A DNA stretch of 64,000 bases, taken from positions 1 to 64,000 of the forward strand of contig CACJBC010000003.1 of the NCBI GenBank assembly GCA_902591565.1, in the 5' to 3' direction. Shown piece by piece: positions 54,962 through 62,782 of the stretch. Source of the DNA: an uncultured SAR86 cluster bacterium. Lineage in GTDB: Bacteria > Pseudomonadota > Gammaproteobacteria > Magnimaribacterales > D2472. A program made the translations under genes and the position numbers. Below the pieces are notes generated by a model. The model was not told the origin of the DNA. It saw only the letters and a program-made list of their open reading frames with translations, and searched no databases. Every line of letters starts with the position of its first letter. Positions within the stretch are counted from its first letter, which is position 1.

Positions 54962-56770
54962 CTAGAAATTAATAGTTCCGTTATTAATTTTTTCGTAATT
55001 ATCATTAGTAAGCCTGGTATAGCATTCACTTTTTGGCTCTCTTATAAATACTAAATCATTATTAACTTTATCTAAATGAAACGCCTCATCTCTAAGTTCA
55101 TTTTTCTTTAATTTGAAGGTTCCAGTAGTTTCCAGCTCATCAATAATTCGCACAAAAACAGGTCTTGCATAAAATGGTAGATTTTCATCAACAAAAGATG
55201 AAAAAGCAGCCCAATCAAATGTATCAGGGTCGCAATTAAAGGCTACCATTCCAGCTCTTCCCTCAGTATTTGGGACTTGAACACCGTATACATTTGCCAT
55301 ATTGACTTGTTCAAATGCATTAAGAATTTCCGCAACCTCATTAGTAGAAACATTTTCAGACTTCCACCTAAAAGTATCTCCAACTCTATCAACAAACTGA
55401 TAATGCTTTCTTCCAAGTGCAAAACCTACGTCCATAGTTTTTAAGAGATCTCCTGTATTAAACCAACGATCTCCATCTTCAATAACGTCTGTAACAACCT
55501 TTTTTTCACTTGCTTGAGCATCTGTATAGCCAGCGTATACTGCATTTGGTGCAATTTTCATAAGAGCCAAGCCTGGAGAATGATCTTTTATTTCAATATA
55601 TTTGCCATTTTCATCAACTTTTAATTTGTCTTCAGCAACATCATATTCAAATAGTCTAATATCAATGTTAGACATTCCTATTGTTTGATCTTTGTTTAAA
55701 AGATTCATGAACATGCCGTTTGCTTCACTTGCACCATAAATCTCACAAATTCTTTCAACATCAAATCTATTTCTAAAGGTATCCCATAGATCTGGTCTTA
55801 AACCATTTCCAACCATTTTTGTAATTGGGTTGTTTACTTCCTCAGGACAGGCTTCTTGAAAGCTTAAATATCTGCACAATTCACCAACGTAAACAAATGC
55901 AGTGGTATTAAATTTTTGAACTTCACCCCAAAAAGACGAAGCAGAAAATTTTCGTTTAATAAATGTTGAAGCGCCTACTTGTATACATGCAGACAGTCCT
56001 AAAATTAACCCAGTTGAGTGGTATAAAGGTAAACAGTTATACATGCAATCTTCGCTAGTTAGCCTATAACCAGCCATAACTATATTTTTAGATCCAGCTA
56101 CTAACTTTTGGTTTGTAAATAATGCAGCTTTTGGAACACCTGTTGTGCCGGAAGTAAATATATAAAACGCAGTATCTCCTGCAATAACTTGATCTGTTTC
56201 GTTAAGATTTGAAGTTTTGGAATGATCTAAGTTATTTTTTATATTTGATGCCCATTCTGGACAATTATCAGGATTAGAGTCTTCAACCCACAATAAATCA
56301 GATGATTTTGTAATATTAATTTCTGATAGCACACCTTCTAATGAGCCAGATAATTCATCTCCAAATATACATTTTTTAGAATCAGAAGTATTAATGCAAT
56401 GTACTAGAGGCTTTCCTGTGAGACTTGTATTAATTAAAACACCTATACCACCAACTTTATTTATAGCTATCAGTGAAATCACAAAATCTGGTCTATTTTC
56501 CATAAATAGAACAACTCTATCTCCATGTTCTACACCTTCATTTGCTAATTTATTTGCGAGAATATTTGCTGCTTCATTTACTTGAGAATAGGTCCATACC
56601 TCATCCTCGAAATACAAAAAATCTTTATCACTATATTCTTTAACTGTATCTTGAAAAAAATGTGCAAGCGATGCATTAGAATCCAATTCAGGCCATTTAT
56701 ACCTTAACAATGGCACAATATATTTAAGTTCAAATATAACTCTAAAGAATTCTTTAATAGAAGCAAGCAT
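54962..56770 (-). CDS. Acyl-CoA synthetase, FATP/very-long-chain type
   Basis: 602 residues of the ANL superfamily. The ATP-binding loop YIFTSGTTGVPKAA, the adenylate motif EIYGASEANG, and the hinge RWFNTGDL followed by DRVGDTFRWKSENVST are present. Eukaryote-like FATP/ACSVL members share this arrangement, suggesting import-linked activation of long-chain fatty or bile-acid-like acids. A hydrophobic N-terminus (residues 5-20) may associate with membrane. GGGGG at 56783-56779 is a strong ribosome site. It is last in a three-gene minus-strand operon. Confidence 0.85.
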   Translation of the reverse strand: MLASIKEFFRVIFELKYIVPLLRYKWPELDSNASLAHFFQDTVKEYSDKDFLYFEDEVWTYSQVNEAANILANKLANEGVEHGDRVVLFMENRPDFVISLIAINKVGGIGVLINTSLTGKPLVHCINTSDSKKCIFGDELSGSLEGVLSEINITKSSDLLWVEDSNPDNCPEWASNIKNNLDHSKTSNLNETDQVIAGDTAFYIFTSGTTGVPKAALFTNQKLVAGSKNIVMAGYRLTSEDCMYNCLPLYHSTGLILGLSACIQVGASTFIKRKFSASSFWGEVQKFNTTAFVYVGELCRYLSFQEACPEEVNNPITKMVGNGLRPDLWDTFRNRFDVERICEIYGASEANGMFMNLLNKDQTIGMSNIDIRLFEYDVAEDKLKVDENGKYIEIKDHSPGLALMKIAPNAVYAGYTDAQASEKKVVTDVIEDGDRWFNTGDLLKTMDVGFALGRKHYQFVDRVGDTFRWKSENVSTNEVAEILNAFEQVNMANVYGVQVPNTEGRAGMVAFNCDPDTFDWAAFSSFVDENLPFYARPVFVRIIDELETTGTFKLKKNELRDEAFHLDKVNNDLVFIREPKSECYTRLTNDNYEKINNGTINF

Positions 56771-56798
56771 GTCTATATCCCCCTGATATAGTGTTAAA

Positions 56799-57863
56799 TT
56801 AATCTACAGATGTAACAATAATATCATCTGAATCTAGTGGTAATACTACCATAGTGCCATCATGAGAGGCAGTCCAATTTTGCATGATTTTATCAACGCC
56901 TCTGTACATAACATTTTCCATTAATTGATTCCTAGGAGCAGGAAGATGATGATAAAAAACTAAATGACCCACATTGGCTTCTTTTGCAGCTTGAACAACT
57001 TCAAGTATAGGAGTGTGATAATCTTGAATATCGATAGTTACTTTTGCAGCCATTGTATTGCCAATTCTTTGAGCATTTTTATTTATTAAATTTACAAGAT
57101 CAAGCGACATAGATTCATGGAATAGAACGTCAACATTTTTTGAATTATTTACAAGGTTTTTATCATATATTGTGTCTCCACTTATGCTTACAGATCTACC
57201 TTTGTAATCAATTCTGTATCCTAATGCAGGATCGACTGGATCATGCGAAACACTATATGCTGTAATCTTAAGATTGCCGTCATCAATTAATATAGGACTA
57301 TTTAAATCAACAGTATGTGTGTCAAAGCCAGCTGCATCTAATGGTGCAATAGTATCTCCATGATGCTCATTTCTAAAAAAATAGTCTCTTGTGTAAGCAA
57401 GCTCTATTCCATCAGTTAGCATTTGAACCCCCATAGGTCCATAAACTTTCTGTTTATATTTTCTACCTCCATTAATCCATGTCGCTTGATGGAAATCAGC
57501 GATATCAAAAATATGGTCAGAATGAAGATGGGTATAAAATATAGCCTGTACTCTTTCCCATGGCGTATTCCAGTTGTTAAGATTTTCAATGCTACCCCCG
57601 CCAGTATCAAATATATAGATATCTTTTCCTGCTTGGATAAGGATACATGTTTCAGCTCTTGCAGGATCAGGTATAGGCGCTCTTGAGCCACAAACGACTG
57701 CAGTTAATGCATCTTCTTCTGGTAAATATGAAGATGGGATAGCAATATTCTCAATTGCTGATTCTAAAAGTCTATCTTGAAATGCTGGTTGCCTTAAAAG
57801 AATAAATGTTATGACAATAATAATAATTACAAAGATAACTAAATACTTAAAAAGCTTTTTCAT
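56799..57863 (-). CDS. Membrane-anchored metallo-beta-lactamase-fold hydrolase
   Basis: 354 residues. An N-terminal membrane anchor (about 5-24, LVIFVIIIIVITFIL) puts the domain in the periplasm. The zinc site THLHSDHIFD is followed by a DTGGG strand, SHDPVDPALGYR and SGDTIYDKN, and HHLPAP near the end; this resembles the ribonuclease Z/arylsulfatase-like group rather than lactamases. The substrate is unknown. It sits between the acyl-CoA synthetase and the DJ-1-like gene; both anchored enzymes may act on the same exported compound. Confidence 0.75.
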   Translation of the reverse strand: MKKLFKYLVIFVIIIIVITFILLRQPAFQDRLLESAIENIAIPSSYLPEEDALTAVVCGSRAPIPDPARAETCILIQAGKDIYIFDTGGGSIENLNNWNTPWERVQAIFYTHLHSDHIFDIADFHQATWINGGRKYKQKVYGPMGVQMLTDGIELAYTRDYFFRNEHHGDTIAPLDAAGFDTHTVDLNSPILIDDGNLKITAYSVSHDPVDPALGYRIDYKGRSVSISGDTIYDKNLVNNSKNVDVLFHESMSLDLVNLINKNAQRIGNTMAAKVTIDIQDYHTPILEVVQAAKEANVGHLVFYHHLPAPRNQLMENVMYRGVDKIMQNWTASHDGTMVVLPLDSDDIIVTSVD

Positions 57864-57876
57864 AAAATAAACCTAA

Positions 57877-58716
57877 TTACTGAGAATTTAATATTTCCAT
57901 TATTCTATATGCCGTCTCATGACCAGAATTTTGATTTTGTCCTGTTACAAATCTTTTCTCATCATCCACTACTGTTAATGTAGCAAAAACATCTCTAAAA
58001 GCAGTTTCACTTTGAAAAATTACCCCAGCTTTTTTTAATTCTTCTTCTGGGTGCTGAGGCGTAAAAAAAATGCCAAGTTCTTTGAGTTGTTTGTCAGTAA
58101 CCCCAGTCATTTTTCTTCCTGCAATAAGGGGACTTCCATCTTCATTTTTAGCATTTATAAAACCCAATACTCCATGACAAACTCCACCTATGATTGCTTG
58201 AGATGAATAATATGCATCAGATATTTTTTCACCCAGTAATTCTGAGAAGCCCAAATCATAAGCAGCTCCCCAGCCACCTGAAATAAAAATGATATCGTAT
58301 TCAGTAAAATCAATATCTTTTATTGGAATAGAGTTTTGCAATAAGTTCATTGTTTCTTGATCTTTTTTAAATTTCTTATCCTCTGTTGTCTCTATAAAAA
58401 ACGGAACTGGTTCTAAAGGAATTTTTCCACCTTTTATACTTGCAATATCTACTTTGATATTAGCTTTCTTAAAATCATAGTAGGGTATTGATAATTCTGA
58501 GAGAAAAAGACCAGTTGATTTACCATCAATCTCACCCGGTTTATTTAAAACTCCATGATTAGTTGCAATAATCAAAGCTTTTTTTCCTTGAAGATCAAAA
58601 GTTTCTCCATCAAATTTTGGATGAAGTCCTGCAAAATTAAGAATAGATGGCAAAGCTAATGCAATTACGATTACAAAAGAAATAATTATTAATAAAATCT
58701 TTAGAACAATATTCAT
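57877..58716 (-). CDS. Membrane-anchored DJ-1/PfpI-family protein (Hsp31-like)
   Basis: 279 residues. A membrane segment covers residues 5-27, then the class I amidotransferase-like fold: IIFISGGWGAAYDLG and the nucleophile elbow IIGGVCHGVLG with its cysteine. Hsp31 relatives are glyoxalases/chaperones, normally cytoplasmic; the anchor suggests a periplasmic place here, which is unusual. AGGAAG lies 5 bases before the ATG. First gene of the minus-strand operon, facing the TER-like gene across 138 bases. Confidence 0.75.
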   Translation of the reverse strand: MNIVLKILLIIISFVIVIALALPSILNFAGLHPKFDGETFDLQGKKALIIATNHGVLNKPGEIDGKSTGLFLSELSIPYYDFKKANIKVDIASIKGGKIPLEPVPFFIETTEDKKFKKDQETMNLLQNSIPIKDIDFTEYDIIFISGGWGAAYDLGFSELLGEKISDAYYSSQAIIGGVCHGVLGFINAKNEDGSPLIAGRKMTGVTDKQLKELGIFFTPQHPEEELKKAGVIFQSETAFRDVFATLTVVDDEKRFVTGQNQNSGHETAYRIMEILNSQ

Positions 58717-58780
58717 AAAACTTCCTATTTTTAATCTATATTACACCCCAGTATTTATTGTGTATATTTAATTGGCTATG

Positions 58781-58810
58781 AGTTCGTTGTGCAAAAAACA
58801 TCAATGAACT
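58781..58810. repeat. Inverted repeat in the divergent gap, operator or hairpin candidate
   Basis: AGTTCGTTG (58781-58789) and CAATGAACT (58802-58810) match as inverted arms at 8 of 9 positions (the ninth is a G-U in RNA) around a 12-base centre. It lies about midway between the DJ-1-like start and the TER-like start, just before TATAGT (58813-58818), where a repressor of either promoter could bind. Confidence 0.35.
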
Positions 58811-58854
58811 GTTATAGTTATCTATTTTTACTATCTATATAAAAGGGGATAAAT

Positions 58855-60024
58855 ATGAATAAAATCAAAGAATATGATTTTGTTGTTTATGGAGCTACAG
58901 GGTTTACTGGAAAGCTTGTTGTAGAGTATTTGGTGCATAAATATTCTAATAACTCACAGATTAAATGGGCTTTGGCTGGACGAAATCTTGAGAAACTAGA
59001 ATCTGTTGCTGTCTCTAAAAATGTGCCTGAAGGTACAGGGCTCTTAGAAGTTAATAGTAATAATATTGCAAGTATCGAAGAGATGATCTCAAAAACAAAA
59101 TGTGTTTTAACAACTGTTGGTCCTTATCAGCTATACGGTAATGATATTGTAAGTGCTTGTGCTAAATCGGGAATAGACTATGTTGATTTATGCGGTGAGC
59201 CCGGATGGATGCATGAAAAAATTAATGAATTAACGGAAACAGCTAGAGAGACAGGATCAAGAATAGTATTCTCATGTGGTTTTGATAGTATTCCTTTTGA
59301 TTTAGGTGTTTTGTTTTTACAAAATGAGGTTACTCGAAGGTATGGTAAGCCTTCGGTAAATGTTCGTGGAAGAGTTAGAGAAATGAATGGGGAGTTTTCT
59401 GGAGGAACCGCTGCATCACTTGGCGCTACCATGGCTGCATTAAAAGAGAAACCAGAACTTTTTGCAGTTTTAGCTAACCCGTTTTCACTTTCAAATGGTT
59501 TTGCAGGACCAGATCAGCCGGCGGATAACAAACCGATTTTTGATGATAAATTAGATACATGGGTGGCTCCATTCTTTATGGCACCAATTAATACAAAAAA
59601 TGTCCACAGATCTAATGCGCTAATGAATCATATGTATGGTAAAGATTTTTGTTATAACGAAATGTGGGTTATGGGACCTGGAGATGATGGTAAAGCTGCG
59701 GCAGATTTTATTTCTTCTTCAAACCCACTTAGTAACGCACCAAAACCAGGCGAAGGGCCATCAAGAGAGTCAAGAGAAAATGGCAATTATGATATCTTGT
59801 TTTGCGGAGATATTAATGATGAAAGTGTTCATGTTTCAGTGGTCGGAGACATGGATCCAGGCTACGGCTCAACTTCAAAAATGATTGCTGAGAGTGCGAT
59901 ATGTTTGGTGAAAGAATGCGAAGATCTTAATGGCGGTATTTATACACCGGCACCATCTATGGGAACTAAATTAATAAAAAGACTGCAAGATAATGCAGGA
60001 TTAACATTTAAAATTGAAAACTAA
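58855..60024 (+). CDS. Saccharopine dehydrogenase-like/trans-acting enoyl reductase-like protein
   Basis: 389 residues. The dinucleotide motif GATGFTGKLVVEYLV is at residues 13-27, followed by WALAGRN and TTVGPYQLYGNDIV; CGEPGWMHEKI and FSCGFDSIPFDLG are conserved in the trans-acting enoyl reductase (Mycobacterium Rv2953) group, seen also in many marine gammaproteobacteria. A real saccharopine activity is unlikely. The likely work is reduction of a lipid or polyketide-type intermediate. A strong ribosome site AAGGGG lies 7 bases before the ATG. Confidence 0.75.
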   Translation: MNKIKEYDFVVYGATGFTGKLVVEYLVHKYSNNSQIKWALAGRNLEKLESVAVSKNVPEGTGLLEVNSNNIASIEEMISKTKCVLTTVGPYQLYGNDIVSACAKSGIDYVDLCGEPGWMHEKINELTETARETGSRIVFSCGFDSIPFDLGVLFLQNEVTRRYGKPSVNVRGRVREMNGEFSGGTAASLGATMAALKEKPELFAVLANPFSLSNGFAGPDQPADNKPIFDDKLDTWVAPFFMAPINTKNVHRSNALMNHMYGKDFCYNEMWVMGPGDDGKAAADFISSSNPLSNAPKPGEGPSRESRENGNYDILFCGDINDESVHVSVVGDMDPGYGSTSKMIAESAICLVKECEDLNGGIYTPAPSMGTKLIKRLQDNAGLTFKIEN

Positions 60025-60443
60025 TGATCAAAGAGAATATAAAAAAATGGCATGATCATATAAATGGAGACTTTCCTGGAGGCTTTGAGGAGCTTCTCGC
60101 TGATGATATTATTTTTTATTCGCCAATTGTTTTTTCTCCTCAAAAAGGTAAAGATCTCACAACACTATATCTTATGGCTGCTGGCAATACATTTGGTGGT
60201 GATAATTCTAAGAATGGAAGCCTTCAGGAGTCCAGTTTTAAATATATCAAAGAAGTTTTAGATGGCAATCAAGCTATTTTAGAATTCGAAACTCAAATAG
60301 ACGGCATATATGTGAATGGTGTTGATGTTATTACTTTTAACAAGCAAGGAAAAATAAGTGAATTTAAAGTCATGATAAGACCTCTTCAAGCTGTAAATAT
60401 TATTCATGAAAAAATGCAAAAAATGCTCAATCAATATAAATGA
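60024..60443 (+). CDS. SnoaL/NTF2-like fold protein
   Basis: 139 residues. The pattern WHDHINGDFPGGFEELLADDIIFYSPIVFSP, a beta cone with LEFETQIDGIYVNGVDVITF, and the closing helix fit the NTF2-like superfamily used by small isomerases, hydratases and stress proteins. Function unknown. It overlaps the preceding stop by 1 base and the next start by 4 bases, so it should be expressed with the TER-like protein. Confidence 0.65.
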   Translation: MIKENIKKWHDHINGDFPGGFEELLADDIIFYSPIVFSPQKGKDLTTLYLMAAGNTFGGDNSKNGSLQESSFKYIKEVLDGNQAILEFETQIDGIYVNGVDVITFNKQGKISEFKVMIRPLQAVNIIHEKMQKMLNQYK

Positions 60444-60790
60444 GCGTATACAAAATTTTCCACAATCCTAGATGCAGCAAATCAAGACAAACTCTTCAGT
60501 TGCTTAAGGACAATAATTGTAAAATTGAAATTATTAGTTATCTTGAAATTGATTTGAAAGTTTCTTTAATAAAAGATATTTTAAAAAAGCTTACACTAAA
60601 GCCAAGAGATATTTTAAGAAAAGGCGAGCAAGAATATAAAGATAACAATCTTAAAAAAGACAATTTGTCTGAAGAAGATTTAATTAATTTTATGATTAAG
60701 TATCCAAAACTAATTGAAAGACCAATTGTAGTAAAAGGAGATAAAGCTGTTATAGGAAGGCCTCCTGAAAAAGTTCTAGAATTAATCTAG
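60440..60790 (+). CDS. arsC: Arsenate reductase (glutaredoxin type)
   Basis: 116 residues, thioredoxin fold. C12 in HNPRCSKSRQTLQLL is the reducing cysteine, with the anion-binding arginines in ERPIVVKGDKAVIGRPPEKVL. That fits ArsC; YffB/Spx relatives are the alternative, but the RPI…GRPP pattern favours ArsC. No arsR, arsB or acr gene is adjacent. The end overlaps the convergent nucleotidylyltransferase gene by 9 bases. Confidence 0.82.
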   Translation: MSVYKIFHNPRCSKSRQTLQLLKDNNCKIEIISYLEIDLKVSLIKDILKKLTLKPRDILRKGEQEYKDNNLKKDNLSEEDLINFMIKYPKLIERPIVVKGDKAVIGRPPEKVLELI

Positions 60791-61174
60791 ATTACCTTCT
60801 TTCCTTAATTTCTCTCTAATTTTTGTTGCGCTTATACTGTTTATAGAATCATCAAAAACTTCTTCCTCAAAGACATAGCCGACTCCACGACCATAAGAAA
60901 TATTTACTATGTTTGGAACAAGCATAATTTCATATTCAACACCTTTCTTGAAACCATCCTTCAATAAACCGTTCTCTATGTTTTTACAAACCGTTTCCCA
61001 ATCAAAAGGATTGTCTTCTTGACCACTGCCACCAGATGATCCTTGAACGTCTCTTACTTGAATAATAACCTGACCAGTTTTTGCAACACAGCGTTTAAAA
61101 AGTTCTTGATGTCCTTGATGCCATGGTTGCCATCTACCAAGCATTTGCACAGTTGGCTTTTTCCAATCAAACAT
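60782..61174 (-). CDS. HxGH nucleotidylyltransferase, small
   Basis: 130 residues of the cytidylyltransferase/NMNAT superfamily. GRWQPWHQGHQELF at residues 13-26 holds the H19-x-G-H22 motif; ISATKIREKLR near residue 115 is the closing ISxTxIR motif of adenylyl/cytidylyl transferases. Much shorter than NadD or CoaD. Partner of the small kinase: its start overlaps the end of the kinase gene by 8 bases. The product could be a CDP- or ADP-activated small molecule. Substrate unknown. Confidence 0.65.
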   Translation of the reverse strand: MFDWKKPTVQMLGRWQPWHQGHQELFKRCVAKTGQVIIQVRDVQGSSGGSGQEDNPFDWETVCKNIENGLLKDGFKKGVEYEIMLVPNIVNISYGRGVGYVFEEEVFDDSINSISATKIREKLRKEGNLD

Positions 61175-61577
61175 TTTTCATTATTTCCTTGGCTATATCA
61201 TGATGGTTTGTATCATTCATTTCTTTAATGTGAAAATTAACTTCTTTTGGCTCTTCGAACATTTGATTTGTATCCTCAAACCTACCTTTTGATATTGTAT
61301 TCATCCATATTGTTATGTCGGGGTTAAAGTTCGCTCTAGTTTGATCAGTAGGACAAACGAAATCGCATATAACGAATCTATTATTGCTTTTTTCAAAATC
61401 TGCAAAAGTTTTCATTCTCATACTTTGTCTGATTCTGCCTTCGGGAGAAAAATCCCAATCATTCGCCATATTTCTAACTACATCTGCGTTATACCAAGCT
61501 GCATTTATGAGAGGTTGAAGGCGTTCAGCTAAATAGGTTTTACCACTTCCTGGAAGACCCATAATTAAGATTTTCAT
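61167..61577 (-). CDS. Small P-loop kinase of the CysC (APS-kinase) type
   Basis: 136 residues, much shorter than APS kinases (about 200). The Walker A GLPGSGKT is at 7-14; YNADVVRNMANDWDF and SPEGRIRQSMRM fit the CysC pattern (DxDxxR; SxxGRxxxxxR). The C-terminal part of CysC including its lid is shortened. Because a nucleotidylyltransferase gene overlaps, it may phosphorylate the substrate or the nucleotide product of that enzyme, not sulfate. It starts 2 bases after the methyltransferase stop. Confidence 0.65.
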   Translation of the reverse strand: MKILIMGLPGSGKTYLAERLQPLINAAWYNADVVRNMANDWDFSPEGRIRQSMRMKTFADFEKSNNRFVICDFVCPTDQTRANFNPDITIWMNTISKGRFEDTNQMFEEPKEVNFHIKEMNDTNHHDIAKEIMKNV

Positions 61578-61579
61578 AA

Positions 61580-62677
61580 TTATCTAATTTTTTTTATGCT
61601 AAAAATTTCGTTTCTAAAGAACATTTTATCTTCTTTGTTAATAGCAGTCTTAATTTTTTTTTGAGCTATAGAAGATTTTTCTATTGTTTGGATTTCTTTA
61701 TCAGGAATTTGCCCTATGTACAATATATTTGCCCATTTGGCATCTACATCGTGACCGAATAACTCAGAAACTGTTTGATCAGGACTCCGTTTAAAGTTAA
61801 AGGTATAAAATTTTGGTTTTGAATAAGAGTATTTATTATTTTCACCTACTGGATTATTTTTTAGATACTCAATAATATCTTTAGCATTATTAGGGAAGGG
61901 GTTTTTATTTTTCCAAGCAATTTTTACAATTTTTTCTACTGAATCACCTCCGCATGAGTGCGTCACCAGCAGCCGACCTGATTTGTTTAATAATCTCATT
62001 AGCGGAGCAATTACATTATTTACTTTGACCTTAACTAGTGATGCTGCTCTGTAAGCTTGTGAAGCAATAATTAAATCATAATTATTATTTTTATAATCAT
62101 TATCCAAAAACGGTTCAAGATATCTTTTATGATCTTCTCTATAAATTTTTATTATGCAAGGATGAGCATACGAAGTTCTTGATTTATTATCAATTTCAAT
62201 CCCCCAATATTTTTTAATAAAGTTATTTAATTTATTAATTTGATCATGAAAATCATAAGAATTATCTTCTTTAAGGATTAGAGTGTAAGTTTTCACTTTC
62301 TTATTTTTAATTTTATTATTGTTCTCAATGTGACCAAGCTCAGCAAACTTTACATTAGTCATGGTTACTAATAAGTTTGGATGTTCTACAAACCTATCAG
62401 GCATTTTTTCAAGAGTATTTTTTAAATCCTCGTAACTTATTTCTTTTCCTGTAATTAATAGTGAAGTGTATGGATGATATTTATGAAATGTCTTAATAAC
62501 ATTGGATTTAACTGTCCCATCTCCAGTGCCAGCATCCAGAATTCTTAAAAAAGTTCTGTTTTTTGGCATGGATGCTATATAAGGCGCCAGCTGCTTAGAT
62601 ATAGCTCTTTTTTCGCTAGTATTTTGAATAAATGACAGGTATTTCAGCCTGTCATCAAAGAATCTTTTTTTCCCCAT
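61580..62677 (-). CDS. Unusual SAM-dependent methyltransferase-like protein
   Basis: 365 residues. The SAM motif is LDAGTGDG at 47-54. A long, lysine/asparagine-rich insert (about 112-195) separates motif I from the strand NNYDLIIASQAYRAASLV, so the core is stretched relative to common class I enzymes. LLVTHSCGGDSVEKIVKIAW follows. I cannot assign a substrate family. AAGGA precedes the ATG by 6 bases. First of a tight three-gene minus operon with a kinase and a nucleotidylyltransferase. Confidence 0.5.
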   Translation of the reverse strand: MGKKRFFDDRLKYLSFIQNTSEKRAISKQLAPYIASMPKNRTFLRILDAGTGDGTVKSNVIKTFHKYHPYTSLLITGKEISYEDLKNTLEKMPDRFVEHPNLLVTMTNVKFAELGHIENNNKIKNKKVKTYTLILKEDNSYDFHDQINKLNNFIKKYWGIEIDNKSRTSYAHPCIIKIYREDHKRYLEPFLDNDYKNNNYDLIIASQAYRAASLVKVKVNNVIAPLMRLLNKSGRLLVTHSCGGDSVEKIVKIAWKNKNPFPNNAKDIIEYLKNNPVGENNKYSYSKPKFYTFNFKRSPDQTVSELFGHDVDAKWANILYIGQIPDKEIQTIEKSSIAQKKIKTAINKEDKMFFRNEIFSIKKIR

Positions 62678-62730
62678 AATTTGTCCTTAGTCTTAATAAT
62701 ATATTATTTTTGCAATTGCTCAATAACACG

Positions 62731-62760
62731 TTTACGAGTTCATTATTTTGATACTAAAAT
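62731..62760 (+). promoter_or_regulatory. Candidate promoter of the DmdA-like gene
   Basis: TTTACG (62731-62736) and TAAAAT (62755-62760), spaced by 18 bases, precede the ATG at 62783; AAGGGG at 62769-62774 is a good ribosome site. A perfect 14-base AT palindrome (62695-62708) lies nearer the divergent methyltransferase start. Confidence 0.4.
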
Positions 62761-62782
62761 ATGAATTAAGGGGAAAAAGATA

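Noticed and set aside
57423..57686. Open frames on both strands within the MBL-fold gene
   Set aside because: They overlap the zinc-site coding region and show no features of their own.
60782..61577. Sulfate assimilation (cysC with an ATP sulfurylase)
   Set aside because: The kinase is too short for APS kinase and the transferase is not a CysD/Sat type; the link to sulfate is by name only.
62695..62708. Perfect 14-base palindrome AATAATATATTATT
   Set aside because: It consists only of A and T in a very AT-rich gap, so chance is likely; not enough to call an operator.
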